A DNA stretch of 64,000 bases from Brachynemurus nebulosus (lineage: Eukaryota > Arthropoda > Insecta > Neuroptera > Myrmeleontidae), in contig JAPWDM010000015.1 in assembly GCA_035578155.1 (NCBI GenBank), forward strand, positions 1,379,001 through 1,443,000. The letters are read 5' to 3'. The notes under the pieces were generated by a model. It was given only the letters and a program-made list of their open reading frames with translations. It had not been told where the DNA came from and searched no databases. How positions within the stretch are numbered: the first letter of the stretch is position 1; each line of letters starts with the position of its first letter. The position numbers were made by a program, and so were the translations under genes. Below are positions 1 through 12,948 of the stretch, in pieces.

Positions 1-1027
1 AAAAAATAAAGGAGCAAAATTGAATAAACAAAATTGAATGAAAAATTCAATTTTTTTTTTCAAATTTTTCCAGAAAATTAAGAAAAAAAAATTTTTCAAA
101 ATTTTTTTCAAAATTTCAAAAAAATTAAAAAATTAAAATTAAATTTAAAAAAAAAAATTTGAAAAATATTTGAAAAAATATCTTTTAAATTTTGAAAAAA
201 ATTTTAAAAAATAATTTTTTTTCTTAATTTTTAAATTTTAATGGATAAAAGATGCCTAACTGGAAAAATCTGAAAAAAAAAATTGAATTTTTCATTCAAT
301 TTTGTTTATTCAATTTTGCTCCTTTATTTTTTAATTCTGAAAATTTGAACAAACGGTTTAGGAAAACCATTCGATAGATCGATCTGCCAATTTACAGGGT
401 TATTGAGGGTACATTGAGGTATAAAAATTCGTACAAACATTAGACTCACCATCAATATTCGCAGGCCGATGCCGACGATTTTTTGCAACAAGGAAAAAAA
501 TCCCTTTTTTCACATTTTTCAGATTAAAATTAAGGATGAAAAAAATTTTTTTTCTAAAGTACGCGGCATAGACTTGTAGGAAATTTATTCCATATTCCAA
601 AACTGCCCTTCAATTTTCTGTCCGATCACTGGTTACTGAGATATCGATGGTTAAAGCAAAAATGATCTTTTAGTATTCAAAGTTGGATACCTCCGGAACA
701 AATCAACGTAGAGAAAAATTTTAAAAAGGAATTTGAAGCTGAATAAACAGGCTATCAGGTTAATATCATGGTTTTACTGTAAAAAATATTTTCAAGTCCG
801 TAGACCAAAAGAAAAAAGATCAAAAAATTTGCAAAAAGTTTTTCTGTGTTATTCCTTATAATTGCTCGATAACTGTCACTCCTAAAAATTTTTGGACGAA
901 AGATCTGAAAACTAGAATCTTGAAGCTTCAAAATACTTTTTTAAACATCTCGATACGACCATTTTTCACTTGAATACAGTCCTTCAAAAATTACTAAAAA
1001 ATTAACAATTCTTTTTTGCTCCCTTAA
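1..1027. mobile_element. Fold-back, TTAA-flanked non-autonomous DNA element
   Basis: Bases 1-58 are repeated as an almost perfect inverted copy at about 275-332, so the first third of the element can fold into one long hairpin with an A/T-only interior. The motif GGAGCAAAA near base 11 recurs inverted at 1012-1023 and is followed by TTAA at 1024-1027, which fits a TTAA-targeting (piggyBac-type) MITE. No reading frame looks real. The left boundary may lie outside the window, because the hairpin starts at base 1. The superfamily assignment rests only on the TTAA and the end motif. Confidence 0.5.
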
Positions 1028-1618
1028 TTATTTGTAGTAGTATACAATGTTTTAATTGATTATGACGGACAAAAGAAAAAACTTATCCGATCACATGCGA
1101 ACCAATTACGAGAGCGTTGTACGTCAACGGTCCCATCGCAGTCGCAGCAGTTGTCGCTTGATATATTGTTGGATTGTTTCGACATTGACCGAGTGCAGCG
1201 CGAATGTTCCACGTCAAGTGAGTTGGAAGCATCGACACCCATCCCTTGCGTTCCATCTCTATCTTCTAATTGTCAAGTAGGGATTCCTGTATCTTCGGTG
1301 TTGCCAACAAGAGATGTGGAATCAAAAAGACGAATCAAACGACCTGCTTACTTGGAGGATTACATTATTTAAAAAAAAGGGAAGATGTTGGCAGCCCTGT
1401 TACAAAATTATTTTATTTTATTTTTTTTAAGCTGTCAATATACATATATTCAGACATTCATTCAAAAACCGCCATCTTAAGAAAACTTAATAACGCGTAT
1501 GATATTCTGTATGTTAGCTTAATAAATTATCACGTTTTGGTTTAAATATGTGTTTGTGTTATAAACCTAATTAACCCACGTATATTTAGCGAAATTATAA
1601 TCAGCAGCAGACGAAGCT

Positions 1619-1623
<5 letters not shown>

Positions 1624-1708
<85 letters not shown>
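1624..1708. repeat. TA microsatellite
   Basis: Uninterrupted alternating TA for about 85 bases, ending exactly where the Tc1-like inverted repeat starts. TA is the target dinucleotide of Tc1/mariner elements, so this is probably the left half of the insertion target. Confidence 0.95.
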
Positions 1709-1709
<1 letters not shown>

Positions 1710-2689
1710 TCCTGAAAACAAAATAAGGGCCACTTGAAAGTTTGTATTTTAAAACTGATTTATGTCGATCCACGTCAAAATAACTTTTCTAAATGACTCT
1801 TGTTATGATATTAAGTGGTTGAGTAAATGATAACAGTTAGGTTTAAGTGATATTATTGTTGAGGGGAAGATTTAAACGTTTTTGTGTCTCGCACAGCGTC
1901 AAGTGGTTAGTTTTACTTATTTTTCTGAATTTGATTTTAAATCAGTTTGCGCTAGATTATTGATACCTGAGGTTGTTTTTTGAAGTTTGGCGTGTTATTC
2001 AATCATTTATTTTTACAATGCCGAGAATTCGACACCATATGGACGAAGCTACTGCTACCAGAGCCGTAACGATGATTGAGGGTGGTCAATCTCAACGTTC
2101 CGTGGCTCTGCAGTTGGGTTGTTCACGAAGGGCTATTCAAAATGTTTGGAATCGGTATCAGCAGACCGGTAATGTAACCCGGCGCCGTGGCTCAGGAAGA
2201 GTTCGTGCTATCACTGCCCGTGAAGACCATTACATTCGACTGTGTGCACGACGTGAGCCGACTGTTACCGCAGGTACTCTGCAAAATCGCTTACATCGAT
2301 CTACTGGTACTGTTGTCAGTAATCAGACCATACGAAATCGTTTGCATGAAGACCAACAACGTTCAAGAAGACCAGTAATCCGTACCAAACTGACCGGAGC
2401 GCATCGTGCAAACCGTTTAAGATTTGCACGTGAACACCTTGAATGGGGCTTGGAGGAATGGCGTCACGTACTCTTCACGGATGAATGCAAGGTGAAGTTT
2501 TTTAGTGATGATCGACGTGTAAGAGTGTGGAGAAGAAGTGGGGAAAGGTTTTCTGATCGTTACATTCATGAACGCGACAGATTTGGCGGTCCTAATGTCA
2601 TGGTCTGGGGTGGAATTAGTTTGCAAGGCAAAACTGAGCTTGTTTTCCTGAACGAGGGTACTGTAACGGCTCAAAGTTACATCGAATAG

Positions 2690-3088
2690 GTTAATTAAAA
2701 TTGACATAGTGTTTGAAAAATTACCAAACCGGATCGGCTGGGACTCGAACCCGGATCTCTTGGTTACCAGCCAAGCGCCTTACAAACTAGGCCACCGATC
2801 ACTTGTTCGAGTGCCACTCCAATCCAGTAATCAATCAAACAACCTCTCTCTAATGCGAGACGCAGTTTTATACTTTTAATTTCAAATGTTATCGAGTGCC
2901 TGTGAAACATTATTAGTGTATGGCGGATTTTTATCCGTATTTAAACATACACCAATATTCATATGTTCACTCAATGTCCAGCTTTGGCTGATACTTGAAC
3001 ACTCGATGTACTTTGGCAAATGGCCAATTCATTATGTTAATTAAAATTGACATAGTGTTTGAAAAATTACCAAACCGGATCGGCTGGG
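2690..3088 (-). mobile_element. tRNA-bearing retroposon, one unit plus 53 bases of a second
   Basis: A 53-base direct repeat (2690-2742 and 3036-3088) flanks a unit of about 346 bases that contains a minus-strand tRNA-like sequence. The same unit, 355 bases long, forms the array at 56.2-57.3 kb. Read on the minus strand, the insertion ends 3' at TTTTAATTAAC, as the array does, and is truncated 5' inside the tRNA-like part of the second unit. A fixed 3' end with a variable 5' end is the signature of target-primed reverse transcription. No target-site duplication is visible here and part of the host transposase is missing. Confidence 0.75.
2731..2801 (-). tRNA. tRNA-Thr-like sequence (anticodon GGT), degenerate
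   Basis: The minus strand folds as a cloverleaf. The A box is TGGCCTAGTT and the B box is GGTTCGAGTCC. The anticodon stem is CTTGG/CCAAG with loop CTGGTAA, and six of seven acceptor pairs form. This copy has a base change in the D arm compared with the array copies. It resembles insect tRNA-Thr in its anticodon-arm and T-arm sequence. Eukaryotes normally read ACC with an A34/inosine tRNA, so a GGT tRNA-Thr is unlikely to work in translation. I infer a retroposon-borne tRNA relic. Confidence 0.6.
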
Positions 3089-3555
3089 CCTGCAAATAAC
3101 CCTGACTTGAACCCAATAGAACATCTTTGGGATCAATTAAAACGGCGAGTCAGAGCAGCCGGAGAGGATGTGCACACACAACAACAACTGATTGATGTCT
3201 TGAGAAGATGTTTGAAGGAGATTCCTGATGAAACCGTTAGGCATCTTATTGAAAGCATGGTGAGGAGGCTTCAAGAATGTGTTTTAAAAAGGGGAGGGCT
3301 TACCCCTTTATTAAATCACCGAAAGGTTGCATAATATGTGCTTTTACTCAAAGCGTGAACGTTTGTTGATAACAAATGATAAAATCAACAAAAAAATGTA
3401 ATTATGGATTAATTTTTTATTTAATCTTACTAAAATTAATTTTATTTAGTAAAAAATTAGTTCCTTAATTAAATGTAAGCATACCTTATACTGTAACTTA
3501 TATAAAAATAAACTTATGCAGCAAAACATGAGTGGCCCTTATTTTGTTTTGAGTA

Positions 3556-3973
<418 letters not shown>

Positions 3974-3976
<3 letters not shown>

Positions 3977-5539
3977 CCAGCCACATGAATAGCCTCACCT
4001 ACTATAAACTAGAGTACGTAATTTTTGAGTCATATAAGTACCTCTGTTTTATTATACATTCAATGTATATTTACAAAAAATAAATGTTTAAACAGAATCA
4101 CATAGGATGATAATAAAGGTAATCAAAATATACATAACGGCTGAGAAGAGCCTTCCACATGAATAGCCTCACTTAAGAAAAAACAACACAAATTTAATGA
4201 TATTCAACGTATTTTATTTTTAATATTTTGTACACTTGCCATTGTTTTTTATTACTTCAAAAATTCTATTAGGCATTGAGTCGTATAATGAACGGATATA
4301 ATTTAAATCTAATTTTTCCCAAGCTTCTTTAATTCCATTCCATAATTTTTTAGCATCCGTAAATTGACGTCCCTCAGCATAAACAGCTCTCTTAAATATC
4401 CCCAAACATTTTCTATAATATTTAAGTCTGGAGAAAGTGCCGGCCATTCCAAAACGTTAATATTATTTTCAGAGAACCATTGTTTGACACCCCGGGCATT
4501 GTGAATGGACGCATTATCGTGTTGATATATCCATTCCCGTTCGCCTACGGATTCACAAATCTTCTTTTTTTCAATTTTTAATAGATCTACGTACTTTTTG
4601 GAATTTTGTTTCCCTTTTAATTCCACTATATCTATAGCTCCATAATAAGAAATTGCTCCTCAAACCATTACACCACCAGCAGACGAGTGACGACGTGACA
4701 AAATTTGCTCGTTTTTTCTTAAATCGTGGAAATGGTACGAAAAGCCATCAGGTCCATCCAGATTAAACTTCTTTTCGTCTGTAAAAATAACTTTCTGCCA
4801 TTCTGTTGTCCAGGACATATGATTTTTTGCAAAGAGAAGACGTGCAGAAATGTGATCTTCTTTAAGCGCAGGTCTTCTCTTCAATTTTAGCCTTTTTAAA
4901 TGTGGTGCCCTTCTTATAATGCGCCGAACGGTTGATAGAGATGCTTTTATATTAAATTGATTAGCTATTTGTCTCGCCGTTTTCTTTGAATTAGACGCCT
5001 CTCGTAAAATTAAGCGACGTTCTCGTGCCGTTGTTGCATATTTTGTCCTACCCTTGTAGTTTTTTCCATAATTTTCTTTATTTTTCACGAAATTGTTAAT
5101 AACTTTTGGACTTCGATTAATTTTCTTTGCGATTTGATGATTGGATAAATTTTGTTCTAAATAACATTCAATTTTCGCAATTCCTTCTTTAGTTAACATC
5201 TTACGTCGTCTCATATTAATAAGAATAACACAACAATGGTGATTTTGTTTAGACACACTTTTTACAAGTCAATTGAATACAAAATTGGAACAAAAAATAT
5301 TCATTTGTTCGCATAGATTTTGAAACAGACATGTGAGGCTATTCATGTGAATGGCTTATATCAATCAACAAAGAGGAATTTGCTATCTTTATTAAATGTG
5401 GTCCGTCACCTTAGATGTTGTTACATATATTTACTTATCAAGAGGGTTACCATAAATAACTGATGACAGTCCAATAATGTAAAAGTTAAATAAAAAATAT
5501 TAGATAAAATGACTGAGGCTATTCAAGTGACTGGGACTG
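3974..5539 (-). mobile_element. Tc3-like DNA transposon with two transposase sites at each end
   Basis: The outer ends are inverted copies: GTCCCAGCCACATGAATAG at 3974 and, inverted, CTATTCAAGTGACTGGGAC ending 5538. A second copy of the CCACATGAATAGCCTCAC core lies inside each end, at 4155-4173 and inverted at 5333-5354. Each end therefore has two direct sites about 180 bases apart (IR/DR arrangement). TA dinucleotides flank both sides. The transposase is on the minus strand. Confidence 0.85.
4220..5256 (-). pseudogene. Tc3-like transposase with one stop and one frameshift
   Basis: The reading frame starts at 5256, or more likely at the internal ATG near 5214 (MRRRKMLTKEG). It shows an N-terminal helix-turn-helix (EQNLSNHQIAKKINRSP), a second HTH near STVRRIIRRAP, then the catalytic aspartate in VIFTDEKKFNL. 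An in-frame TGA follows GGVMV near 4658. The same frame then continues with the second aspartate (YQHDNASIHNAR) and the glutamate (PDLNIIENVWGYL). Near 4390 the frame shifts, and the last 60 residues are read in another frame to 4220. All three catalytic residues are present, so this is a recently dead copy with two lesions. Confidence 0.88.
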
Positions 5540-6180
5540 TATATACATAAAAACTAAAAATTACGTAAAATATAAGGTAAATAAAAATAAACTAAGAATT
5601 TAAAAAAAAGTAACTATTGTCGAAAAATTTAAAAATTGCATATATCACAGAAGTTTAAAATAAGGTAACAATCAAACTAGCACTGAACTAAAAACTAAAT
5701 TAAAATTTTAAAAAAGCATACTGATAAGGAATTAAGAGAATTGTCCAAAAATATTAAAAAGTCGGTTTATTATTGTTAAAACAAGAATAAAATACTAAAC
5801 ACAACAGACTTAAAGAATAGGATATTTGAAAATAAAAAAAATACTTAGAATAGATTACATATCTATTATATCGAAAAAAGACAAACATTTCGTGGAAAAG
5901 ACCAGTAAGTGAGACGTATTCACATATGTAATTAATTACATACGTATATGTTTGTTACTTAGTTTTTAAATGTATACTCTTGCCATGCTATATGAGATGA
6001 CATTTTGCCATGCTATATGAGATGACATTTCATAAACACCATCAAAGAAATAAAAACTAATAAATTAATATTCCTTGGGTATGGGTATGACGTCAGTTGT
6101 TTTTGTATCAGTAAGATTTTGTTGATTTTATATGTACATATTTGTTGTTATGTTATATTTTATATATAAATCTGACAACA
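5540..6180. other. AT-rich intergenic DNA
   Basis: No coding frame, tRNA or terminal repeat is recognisable. A short direct repeat (TGCCATGCTATATGAGATGACATT, second copy complete, first nearly so) occurs at about 5984-6028. Confidence 0.6.
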
Positions 6181-8080
6181 TGATTTTTTGTTCAGGCTTG
6201 TGTTCTCTGGTTCAGCCCCACATTGTAGCTAGTTGATATGGGTATATATGCATGGTTTGTCTATAAGTTGAAATGGAATGAGAAACGTGTCAATAACTTA
6301 AACTGTCTATAACTCAAGGGACGCCGGTATTGGTAAATTGACCTGCCAGACCCACGTTGATAAGGCGAACTAATCAACAGGCAACTGCCACCACGTGCGT
6401 CTGAAAAGGTCGTTAGAGACTCATGTGGGGGTTTGATCGAGGAATTGATCCTACCCGCTGGTCGTTGTTACTCCCAAAGGATATGCCAAAACACCAGTCA
6501 AAAAAACAGGGTCCGAAGATCCGATCGAACCCTTACCCCCGGTGATCCGGATAGTGGATGCAGCACTAACGCGACTCGTATAGAAAATTTTACCTATTTC
6601 TCCCCGGAGAGGCTGCAACGCCACTATCGATCGATTACTTAAGTGGTCGCCCGAAGGTGTACAGTTACTATGTTTTCGACATTCGGATTGAAATATTAGT
6701 TGTCACTCTTTATTATTAATACCTTCTTGTGATAGTCATAACGGTTAACTACCCATTCACGTTTTAAAAATGTTACAAGGTTTCAACCGAGCCACAATCT
6801 ACCCTTGATCTGTTTCATATACTAAAAAAATCGTCATCATAAAGGTCGGCTGCCACCGTTAACGAAAATGAGCTTGAGTCCTAAACTAATTGATTACTGT
6901 AATATAGTTATTGTTATCAATTTTATCTTTAAATTTTTTAATATTGTTTACTTATTCCTAGGATTCCAAGTTAGCAAGGTTATTAGTGGTTAACAACATC
7001 GCTTGTCACCTAAGGGGTTGAAATACGACAAAAAATGAACAAGTACGATCAATTGTTTAAGTTTTTCGTGCCCAGTATCATCGACAGACAAGCAATGTTG
7101 TTATTCCCACACGGAGTAATAAATATATAAACAATCGATAGGCGATACAGTTGTTTTTAAATGCATGTTTATTAAATTTTTAATAGTAACAGTTATTGTT
7201 GTATTAGCAGTTTAAACAGCTCACTGTTTATTTGTTTTATTGTTAATAAATTTGTAAAATCAATTGGCCCTGTTTATTTCTTTATTACCATTGATAGAAA
7301 CGGAGGCAGTGCTCGATACTGTTTAGCTTCTAGATGGGGCCATCGTACTCGTCGCTGACAGTAAACGTCACCAACCGCTGTATTACCATTCCCTATAACA
7401 AAATGAATTGTCATCATTCAAATTTAATTAGCACGTAAGGAACTGTAATGTTAGTTTCGCATCTGAGGTAACCAACCATTCGCTTCATCGCCCGATTGTA
7501 GCGATTAATTGTCAGTTACAGTGGTCTGTCCGGCCGTCGCGTACAATCAGGTTAACTGTCAAATACTGATGTTGCCACCTTCTGTCAAACAAGTTATGCA
7601 AATAAGGTATGATGAACGGAGTGTCGCCCGGTACGTGTAAATCATTGAGTTGTAGATAACAATTAGTGTCGGCGGTCATATCCACGTTAAGTTTTTTTTT
7701 GCCGTTTGCCACCGGCGAACATTAGAGACCAACGAGTACTCGGCTGTAAGCCGGTCGAATTGTTAGCGTTGATCTTTGCGGTATTGTCACGCTTCCACCA
7801 ATTTCATCAGTAGAAACCGTCACGCTACGGTCCTATCGGATGCCGGCTACAGTGGCATAGGTGCGGGGGTTAGTTGTTGAAATTGGTTAAAAATAAAAAT
7901 CCTTTAAGGGTTGATTTAAAATAAATAATTAACGGAATTCAAATTCTATTATCGGAGCACACATGCGGCTGTATCTATGCAATGGACACTACACTCGTGT
8001 CAGCACCGTAGACTGTCTTAACGCATTCATTGCGACTCATTTCTGCTTGAATTAATTAGTTAGCCGCGGTTAATCGTTTA
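6180..8080 (-). pseudogene. Decayed coding-like stretch of unknown origin
   Basis: This stretch is clearly less AT-rich than its surroundings. On the minus strand it shows partly open frames broken by stops and shifts. One frame covers about 7512-7860 with two stops; it contains SVTIPQRSTLTIRPAYSR and then the 66-codon segment LNVDMTADTNCYLQL to 7512. Another piece near 6440-6560 reads STIRITGGKGSIGSSDP. The residue pattern (Thr/Val/Ile-rich, Gly turns) suggests a beta-rich protein such as a structural or capsid-like protein, but I recognise no family. It could also be chance openness in GC-richer DNA. Confidence 0.3.
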
Positions 8081-8214
8081 TTAAAAAAAAATAAGACATC
8101 ATCTAAACAGCGAATCAATCTCGGGGTTGTCTAGTACTAAAATCAATCAATAATACCTCCCTTATCGTCTCAAGATTTAGTATTTGTTTGTGTACATGGC
8201 CCAATATTTCTGTA

Positions 8215-9328
8215 GTACTCTTGCGTAATGGATATAATGAAATACCAAAACAAATTAAATCATTAGTAAATAAACAAAAATCTTATTATTTTAATTGAAT
8301 TGAAACATCAAATAGTGCAACCAAAACATCTTGGAATATTGTTAACAATGCCTTAAATAATAATAAAAAAATAAGTTTGTTAATGTAATTAAAGACTCAG
8401 GGGAATGCATTAATGAACCCCAAAAAATCGCAGACAGGTTTAATGATTTATTTATCAATATAGTAAATCTCCTAGCATAACGAACAGCAGTTAATGTAAT
8501 TCAGCTATTTCAAATTACAGTGACAACATATTTTTGCATCCAAATAAACCATAAGATATATTTGATATATGCAAAAAATTAAAAAATAAACATTCGACAG
8601 GATGGGATCAAGTAACTGTTATTATAATAAAGCAAGCCGAGCATATAATTTGTTATCAGTTGTCAGATATTATGAATAAATGTTTTGAGGAAGCTATTTT
8701 CCCCTGTAAACTGAAAAACTCTGTTGTTATTCCCATTTTCAACAAAGGCAATAATAAACTTTTAAATAACTATAGACCCATTTCGTTACTTTCAAATTTT
8801 TCAAAAATTTTCGAAATTACTGTCAATAATAGATTAATGGCATATTTAGAAAACTTTAATTTGGTCAATGATAGCCAATACGGTTTTATAAAAGGAGGCT
8901 CTATAAACTTATCAGTTTTTAAAATATTAACGGAAGTTTTACAATGTTGGAAAGTAAAGCGACCCCTATCACTTATTTGCCTGGATTTAACCAAGGCTGT
9001 TGACTACGCACTTCTTCTGGAAAAATTATATAAGTATATTATAAGAGACAAGGTATTGGATCTTTTCAGCTCGTATTTGACAGAAAACAAAACAGTTAAA
9101 ATTGTGACTGGATCAGGTATTCAGAATGCTTTCTCAAGTTGGAGACCTCTCGTAAGAGGCGTCCCACAAGATAGCATCTTGGGACTGACCCTTTTTATTT
9201 TATATATTAACGATCTGCCATTGGCAGTTAAAGAACGTTTATTTTTATATGCTGACGATACTGCGGCAATATGTAGCGAAAAGGATTTAGACGATCTTTT
9301 AATTGCAACAAAAGTTATAAAATGTTAG
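8215..9328 (+). pseudogene. Non-LTR retrotransposon reverse transcriptase fragment
   Basis: From about 8215 a broken frame resembles the linker upstream of a LINE reverse transcriptase (for example TSWNIVNNALNNNKK). From 8660 it is open for 222 codons. RT motifs in order are VVIPIFNKGN, NYRPISLLSNFSKIFE, VPQDSILGLTLFILYINDL and the catalytic FLYADDTA. It stops at 9328, before the thumb and any C-terminal domain. The endonuclease domain is missing. The RT style is that of jockey/CR1-like LINEs. The fragment is dead. Confidence 0.85.
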
Positions 9329-9329
9329 T

Positions 9330-11258
9330 TAGAAAATGTTACATTTGCGTCAAAATAAGTATGATTTATTTGGTTTGTGACAGCCAGATTCCACAACCTT
9401 GTCACTGACAGAGACCTCAGTCGAATATGTTTCTCAAAAAAGATAACTTTAATTTTATGATCGAAATCCCTGAAAAGATTTTGAAGGTACAACGAATATT
9501 ATATGTAAATGAAAATCAAAATTTCATAAAAAAAAAATATTATTACATAGTAAAACTAATAATAACAATACAAAGTACACAGTGATCAAAATTAAGTTAC
9601 AACCCTTCAAAATAAAAATGTAAATTTAATTCGGAAAAATACTATTTTGCGTTCAAAAGATGTCGATGACAGGAAGCCACAATGCTACAGTCATCAACAC
9701 TTAAAAAAAATATTGTTTCACAACAGTACAAAATAATTTTGAAATATTCGTTTACGAAATCAACTGAATAAATTTACGTTACAAAAGAATCAAACGAAAT
9801 TAGAAATATTTATACATCTACCAAAATTAATTAGGAACGATACAATACTTTACCATACATAAACTTGAGAAAAAAAATATAATTACTTAAACTGCTTTAA
9901 CCAGGGAAAACGTATACATATAATAAGGGTTACCAAAAATATTATTTAAGTGTATACGTTTAAGTTAAGGTGGCGTTAACCACTAGGTGTGAAAAATGTC
10001 GGATATTCGATGATGTAAAAAAAAAAATATAAACTTGACAACTTATTTAAAATATACGATAATTCGCATATTTAATTATTATCAACGAGAAAAAAGTATT
10101 ATATATACACACAGTTGATATGCAACGTATTTCAAATGTAGTCAGTATATTGCCTAAAAAGTTTCTATATAATTTTTTCTTAAATTAATTCGGAACATTT
10201 AAAATACATACGCATAGTCCAATCCTGTCATACCCTATTCTATTTCATGATTAACATATTACACACGTACAATTTAAAAACATTTAATAATTAATTTACG
10301 GTACATGTGCATTATCGTAATGATAACATTTTACTAGTCAATTTTGTCACTTGAGTGAAATTTCGAGAACGTTTAACTCGACAACGGTGAGTTTTAGATT
10401 ATATGTTGACTGGAACTTTTTTACTTATTTTCAGTTGAGAAATCGATATATTCAACAATCACACTTGACCCGTATCATTTTGTACCTCATGGATTCCCGC
10501 CACATTATCGCCATTCCCATGGAAAGTCCTGAAGATTCCATCACAATTTTCATATATTATATTCTGTAGGGTATGGCGCATATACTGTACAAATTTTACG
10601 AAAATCAAAGTAGGCGCTTTTTTGCTATGAATGTCCAAATTTGGTCATGTTTGGATACCTATAAATCTAACTATATATTAAAGACGGGGATAATTCTTAT
10701 ACATATACGTTCCTACAATATTCCCTAAGTACGTACCAATTTTGGTTAAATTATCTTTAATAACTTCGGAGATATTCAACTTTTTTTAAGAAAGTGTCGA
10801 AAATTGGAAAAAATTTAGGCAAACTTCATTACACCATAACTTCCATATTTATTAAAATTGAAAAAAAAAATGACATTTCAAAACTATTGGTATAGTAGAA
10901 CATTATTACAGAATATCATCAAAATTGGTGACATCAAGATTTCGGGGTGTGGTGATCGTTCGTGAAATAAGCCATATACAAGATTCGGACAGAAAGTAGT
11001 GATGTAACAGTGTAACTGTAAAATAAAATTGTAGTAATATACATCCACTTAAGAAAAAACACTTGAACCCCATTCCATTCCATTGTATGACATGTCACAC
11101 AAACACAAAAAACTATAATTTTTGTATCATCCCCTTGGCACATATATGTGTATCTGTGTTTCTATATATACATATAAATTGGTTTTAGATTTGCTACAGG
11201 TTAAAACATTTGTGTATTCTCCAACCAATTTTAGGAAGAAAAAACAACATTCAGGTTT
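9330..11258. other. AT-rich intergenic DNA
   Basis: No supported gene. The stretch 10560-10960 has the tract-rich, mixed composition often seen inside non-autonomous DNA elements (AATTTTGGTTAAATTATC, CTTCGGAGATATTCAAC), but I could not find its ends. Confidence 0.5.
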
Positions 11259-11459
11259 TGTTACGGGATAGGTTTTTTTAATAATGTTTGCACGCCATTG
11301 TCTTACTTAATACTCTCTTTATTGACTCGTCAACATATACTTATATATACATTATAGGTAATTAACACGCAGTAACTTCCACGTATCATACGCATCATAC
11401 ACGTCAAACCATACATCATAGATCAATCGATCTATCACCACGCAATTCGCTAATACACA

Positions 11460-11507
<48 letters not shown>

Positions 11508-11561
11508 ATACATAATGCTAACGTATTACAATATTTGCAATAATAACTGAAATACATAACA
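11259..11561 (-). repeat. 3' LTR of the gypsy element
   Basis: On the minus strand it begins TGTTATG after the polypurine tract and ends CCCGTAACA, giving TGTTA/TAACA terminal inverted repeats. It contains a (CA)n(GA)n microsatellite at about 11455-11503. Bases 11259-11425 are duplicated at 15837-16003. Confidence 0.88.
11455..11503. repeat. (AC)n(AG)n microsatellite within the LTR
   Basis: About 11 AC dinucleotides followed by about 13 AG dinucleotides. Confidence 0.95.
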
Positions 11562-11575
11562 TTTTCCCCTTTTTT
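11562..11575 (-). other. Polypurine tract
   Basis: AAAAAAGGGGAAAA on the minus strand immediately upstream of the LTR start, the expected position of the plus-strand primer of an LTR retrotransposon. Confidence 0.85.
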
Positions 11576-11715
11576 AAAAAAAAAATTAATTCTTACAAAT
11601 AACAAAAATTCAAATAAAACAATTAATTTAAATCAAATATAAATTCATACAGCTTTTACAAAACACATTATATATTACTTAAACTTTCTGATAATCTACA
11701 CAAAAGTACGTTTCT

Positions 11716-12867
11716 TTATTTACAACAATATCTGTCAGGCGGCTTTCGCGCTCTGACTGGTCTCGTTTTGGGTAACGTAGTATTTTCTGATGACGTACTC
11801 TGGTCCAGATCATCAGTTACAATTTCTGACATTGATTGTGGTACTGGATGCCATTCATCTGGTAAAGTTGAACGTTTCAATTGATTTACATGAACTGTCC
11901 TAATATTGTTTTTAATATTTATAACGTATACATATTTACTAAGCTGTTTTACAACTTTTGCAGGAACCCATTTAAAATATTCCTTAAAATGATTTCTGTA
12001 TAATACTTTTTCTCCCCTTTTAAAAAAAATTTGTCGAGGTTGCCTATTTTGATTTTTATTATGTTCAAATTTTTTCTTTCTATAAAACTTAGTTTCATTT
12101 GAATATGTATAAACTTTATTTAATTTTTTATTAAATCTGACTCTTTTTCCAACATCACTTTGATACATTGGATTTATGGCATTCAGTTCCGTTTTCGGTA
12201 TGAAAGATAACAGTAACCTGTTTGGACATTGGCCAGTGATGGTGCTCGGTGTATTATTGTAGTCCATGAGAAATTTTTGTACCTGATCTTCAACTGACAA
12301 GTTGCGAAGCTTGTTATCTATGGCGTATTTTCTAAAATATCCTTTTACAATTTGTACTCCACGCTCAGCCAACCCGTTTGATTGCGCATGGTATGGGAGA
12401 CTATAAGTAAGTTTTATATTATGCTTCTTACAAAAATTTTTAAATTCTAATGATTGAAACGGAGGACCGTTACCAGAGACAATTTCAGAAAAGTACCCAT
12501 AATATCTAAATAAAAGTTTTAGGTGATTTGTGACATTCTTAGCGTTACTTTTATTTAATTGTTGTACATTTATAAATTTTGAGTATGCATCGATTACTAT
12601 TAAAAAGGTAACATTTCTACAATAAAAAAGATCTAAATGCACTCGCTGAAATGGAAAATCAGTTATTGGCCATTTAGATGTGACTACTTCCTTCGGTACT
12701 CTTTGGGTTACTGAACAGACTGGACATAATTTAACTTTTTGTTCTATGTCTTTATTTAAATTTTTCCACCAAAAAATTCCGCGGGCTTTTTTTTTTTTTC
12801 GAACCACTCCTTCATGGCTACTATGTAATTTTGACAAAATTAATTCTTTAAAGTTATCTGGTATCAC
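11716..12867 (-). pseudogene. Gypsy integrase with a mutated catalytic residue
   Basis: 383 codons. The N-terminal zinc-binding region is visible from HSSHEGVVRKKK to KLCPVC. The core has the first aspartate in RVHLDLFYCR and the glutamate in HAQSNGLAERGVQIVKG. At the second aspartate the motif reads VSGNGPPF where gypsy integrases have SDNGP, so the catalytic Asp is Gly. A basic C-terminal region and the tail RARKPPDRYCCK, typical of gypsy pol ends, follow. The upstream frame ends near 12949 and the two are separated by a frameshift or stop. It is predicted to be inactive. Confidence 0.9.
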
Positions 12868-12948
12868 AATACTGTTATTGAAATATAGACATCCGTCCTC
12901 AATGCTTAAATTGTTTCTTAAATTATAATAATATTTTAATGGATCAGA

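Larger units (their letters stand above)
2018..3334 (+). pseudogene. Tc1-like transposase, split by an insertion
   Basis: The ATG at 2018 opens about 224 codons (to 2689) that begin with a paired-like helix-turn-helix region (GGQSQRSVALQLGCSRRAIQ). They continue through a basic linker to the first catalytic aspartate in HVLFTDECKVKF. The C-terminal part resumes at 3089 with NPDLNPIEHLWDQLK, which carries the final DD34E glutamate, and runs to a stop at 3334. The segment with the second catalytic aspartate, about 60 residues in the family, is absent, so the insertion at 2690-3088 came with a target deletion. The protein cannot be active. The family is clear; the break is seen directly. Confidence 0.9.
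1709..3556 (+). mobile_element. Tc1-like DNA transposon, interrupted
   Basis: Terminal inverted repeats of about 25 bases are visible: AACAAAATAAGGGCCACT at 1716-1733 and its inverse near 3533-3550. Both outer ends touch TA. The element lies between two TA microsatellites and carries a broken DDE transposase (2018-3334). A second, unrelated retroposon is inserted at 2690-3088. An isolated copy of the terminal motif (CTACTCAAAACAAAAT) sits in the TA tract at 3622-3638, suggesting an earlier insertion or excision footprint in the same tract. Confidence 0.85.
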
